From Limosilactobacillus kribbianus (GTDB lineage Bacteria > Bacillota > Bacilli > Lactobacillales > Lactobacillaceae), in assembly GCF_026413145.1 (NCBI RefSeq), contig NZ_JAOVYZ010000004.1:31436-95435 (forward strand): DNA of 64,000 nt. Reading direction: 5' to 3'. Positions 62,552 to 64,000 of the stretch are shown here, piece after piece. A program made the position numbers and the translations under genes. A model generated the notes under the pieces. The model was not told the origin of the DNA. It worked only from the letters and a program-made list of their open reading frames with translations, and ran no database searches. Each line of letters starts with the position of its first letter. Positions within the stretch are counted from its first letter, which is position 1.

Positions 62552-63850
62552 ATGTTAGATATTAAGAAGATTCGCAAAGACCCCGACTTTTTCAAGCAAA
62601 AATTAGCAACCCGGGGTGTTAAGGCCGAAGAAATTGATGAGGTTCTGGAATTGGACCAAAAGCGGCGTGACCTGCTGCAAGAAGTTGAAACAATGAAGGC
62701 CCAGCGCAACGCCGCTTCTAAGAAGATCGGTGAAGCCAAGCGCAACGGCGAGTCCGCCGACGAAGCCATCAAGGAAACCCGGGAACTCGGGGACAAGATC
62801 AAGGGCTTGGACGACCAGGTCGAGGCTAACGATACTGAGTTGCACGACAAGATGGCCCACCTGCCAAACGTGCCGCACGACGGCGTTCCGGTCAGCCTGA
62901 CCGAGGAAGGCTCCGTAGAACTGCGCAAGGTCGGCACGATTCGGGACTTTGACTTCGAACCAAAGCACCACTGGGACGTTGGTGGGAACCTGGGAATCCT
63001 CGACTTCGACCGGGCACGGAAGGTTTCTGGCGCCCGTTTTGTCTACTACCTTGGCCTGGGTGCTCAGCTGGAGCGGGCCGTCTACAACTTCATGCTCGAT
63101 GAACACATGAAGGACGGCTATACTGAAGTTCTGCCGCCATACATTGTTAATGCCCAGTCAATGTACGGGACTGGCCAGTTCCCGAAGTTCAAGGAAGGGG
63201 TCTACCAGGTTAATGGCGAGGACATGACCCTGATCCCAACCGCTGAAGTACCGTTGACCAACTACTACCGCGGTGATGTTATTCCGGAAGCCGAACTGCC
63301 AGTCTACGTAACCGCGCTGACGCCGTGCTTCCGGTCCGAAGCTGGGGCCGCTGGTCGGGACACCCGGGGCCTGATCCGGATGCATCAGTTTAACAAGGTT
63401 GAAATGGTGAAGTACACCAAACCTGAGGACTCATGGGACGAACTTGAGAAGATGACTGCCAACGCCGAGAACATCTTGAAGAAGCTGGGCCTGCCGTACC
63501 ACGTCATCACGCTGACCACCAGTGACATGAGTTTTACGGCTTCGATGACTCACGATCTCGAACTCTGGATGCCTGCCCAGAACAAGTACCGGGAAGTTTC
63601 TTCCTGCTCCAACTGTCTGGACTTCCAGGCGCGGCGGATGCACACCCAGTACCGAGATGCGGACGGTAAGCTTCACTACGTCCACACCCTGAACGGCTCT
63701 GGTCTGGCTGTCGGCCGGACCGTGGCTGCCATCCTGGAAAACTACCAGAATGAAGACGGCTCCGTCACGATTCCAGAGGTTTTGGTACCGTACATGCACG
63801 GCGTTACCAAGATTACGAAGGAAAATGCGGTTCCGTTCCGGAATAAGTAA
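62552..63850 (+). CDS. serS: Seryl-tRNA synthetase
   Basis: A 432-residue class II synthetase charging tRNA-Ser. The N-terminal long-helix arm (residues about 30-100, rich in Lys/Glu/Asp) binds the tRNA variable arm. Motif 2 is [25 protein letters not shown] (near residue 265) and motif 3 ends [18 protein letters not shown] (near 385). [13 protein letters not shown] is the conserved active-site block. The frame runs open through the T-box, but TTGGAGG and the family N-terminus ([11 protein letters not shown]) fix the ATG at 62552. Confidence 0.98.
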   Translation: MLDIKKIRKDPDFFKQKLATRGVKAEEIDEVLELDQKRRDLLQEVETMKAQRNAASKKIGEAKRNGESADEAIKETRELGDKIKGLDDQVEANDTELHDKMAHLPNVPHDGVPVSLTEEGSVELRKVGTIRDFDFEPKHHWDVGGNLGILDFDRARKVSGARFVYYLGLGAQLERAVYNFMLDEHMKDGYTEVLPPYIVNAQSMYGTGQFPKFKEGVYQVNGEDMTLIPTAEVPLTNYYRGDVIPEAELPVYVTALTPCFRSEAGAAGRDTRGLIRMHQFNKVEMVKYTKPEDSWDELEKMTANAENILKKLGLPYHVITLTTSDMSFTASMTHDLELWMPAQNKYREVSSCSNCLDFQARRMHTQYRDADGKLHYVHTLNGSGLAVGRTVAAILENYQNEDGSVTIPEVLVPYMHGVTKITKENAVPFRNK

Positions 63851-63915
63851 AGAAATTTAAGTACCGGCCACACGTTGCAATGTCATTAAGTTAAGCTATT
63901 GACATTTGGGATACC

Positions 63916-63968
63916 AAAAGAGTGAGCCTTTATTTACACAATTTGTGTGAATGAAGGCTCACTCTTTG
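63916..63968 (+). terminator. Probable terminator after serS
   Basis: A 14-bp stem AAAGAGTGAGCCTT / AAGGCTCACTCTTT with an inner TTTACACA/TGTGTGAA stem. The tail (GCTTTAAA) has few T, so a structural repeat is the alternative. The final 30 bases hold nothing I can identify. Confidence 0.6.
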
Positions 63969-64000
63969 CTTTAAACAGCGTTGCTTTTTAAAATTAAATA

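Overview
The window looks like an origin-proximal chromosomal segment of a GC-rich member of the Lactobacillaceae, most likely a Limosilactobacillus. The basis is gene order and content: dnaB, then walR-walK-yycH-yycI-walJ-htrA, then rlmH; maltose phosphorylase with beta-phosphoglucomutase; clpL; rexBA; a D-2-hydroxyacid dehydrogenase; a 1,3-propanediol-type iron alcohol dehydrogenase; a Lactobacillales T-box before serS; base composition around half G+C. The species cannot be fixed from the sequence alone. There is no rRNA, IS element, prophage or CRISPR array in view.

Layout. 1-7.3 kb: the end of dnaB, an MFS transporter, a zinc-ribbon protein, a zinc alcohol dehydrogenase behind a cre site, a PPK2 kinase, then two identical tRNA-Lys(CTT) genes bracketing a small module (membrane protein, aldo/keto reductase, HxlR regulator). 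7.4-17.3 kb: the essential WalRK operon with htrA, a PgpA-like phosphatase, a cluster of DnaA boxes, rlmH, and the iron alcohol dehydrogenase. 17.4-23 kb: an orphan beta-class DNA methyltransferase, three tandem OsmC paralogues facing a MarR regulator, and an aminotransferase/hydroxyacid dehydrogenase operon headed by a short aromatic-residue leader peptide and an attenuator-like fold. 23-36.8 kb: clpL, a GNAT enzyme, cardiolipin synthase, and rexBA behind a LexA-like box, with a MalR-like LacI regulator overlapping the end of rexA. 36.9-45 kb: thiolase, then maltose uptake and phosphorolysis (MFS transporter, malP, pgmB) behind tandem MalR-type operators and a cre site, an aldo/keto reductase, and two AhpD-like proteins. 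45-56.5 kb: a membrane glycerophosphodiesterase, guaC and purA (PurR-like box), pyrR with its own PyrR-responsive leader, a GtfA/GtfB-like glycosyltransferase pair, and an oligo-1,6-glucosidase. 56.5-64 kb: a HesB-like protein, an RlmD-type methyltransferase, a flavin operon, a nitroreductase, and T-box-controlled serS.

The most interesting locus is the flavin operon at 58.6-61.4 kb. Two flavodoxin-fold NAD(P)H:FMN reductases are followed by ApbE, the enzyme that attaches FMN covalently to Ser/Thr. The second reductase carries a PAS domain and a C-terminal tail with four copies of a D-A-(S/T)-T-G-A-S motif, which matches the ApbE acceptor pattern. The four copies use different synonymous codons, so selection appears to act on the protein. 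A fifth copy of the pattern ends the nearby HesB-like protein. None of these proteins has a visible export signal, so I infer a cytosolic, multiply flavinylated redox relay.

Other points worth attention are the aromatic leader-peptide attenuator before the aminotransferase, the DnaA-box cluster before rlmH, paralogues that have lost their redox cysteines (third OsmC, first AhpD-like protein), and a perfect 14-bp palindrome that occurs three times.
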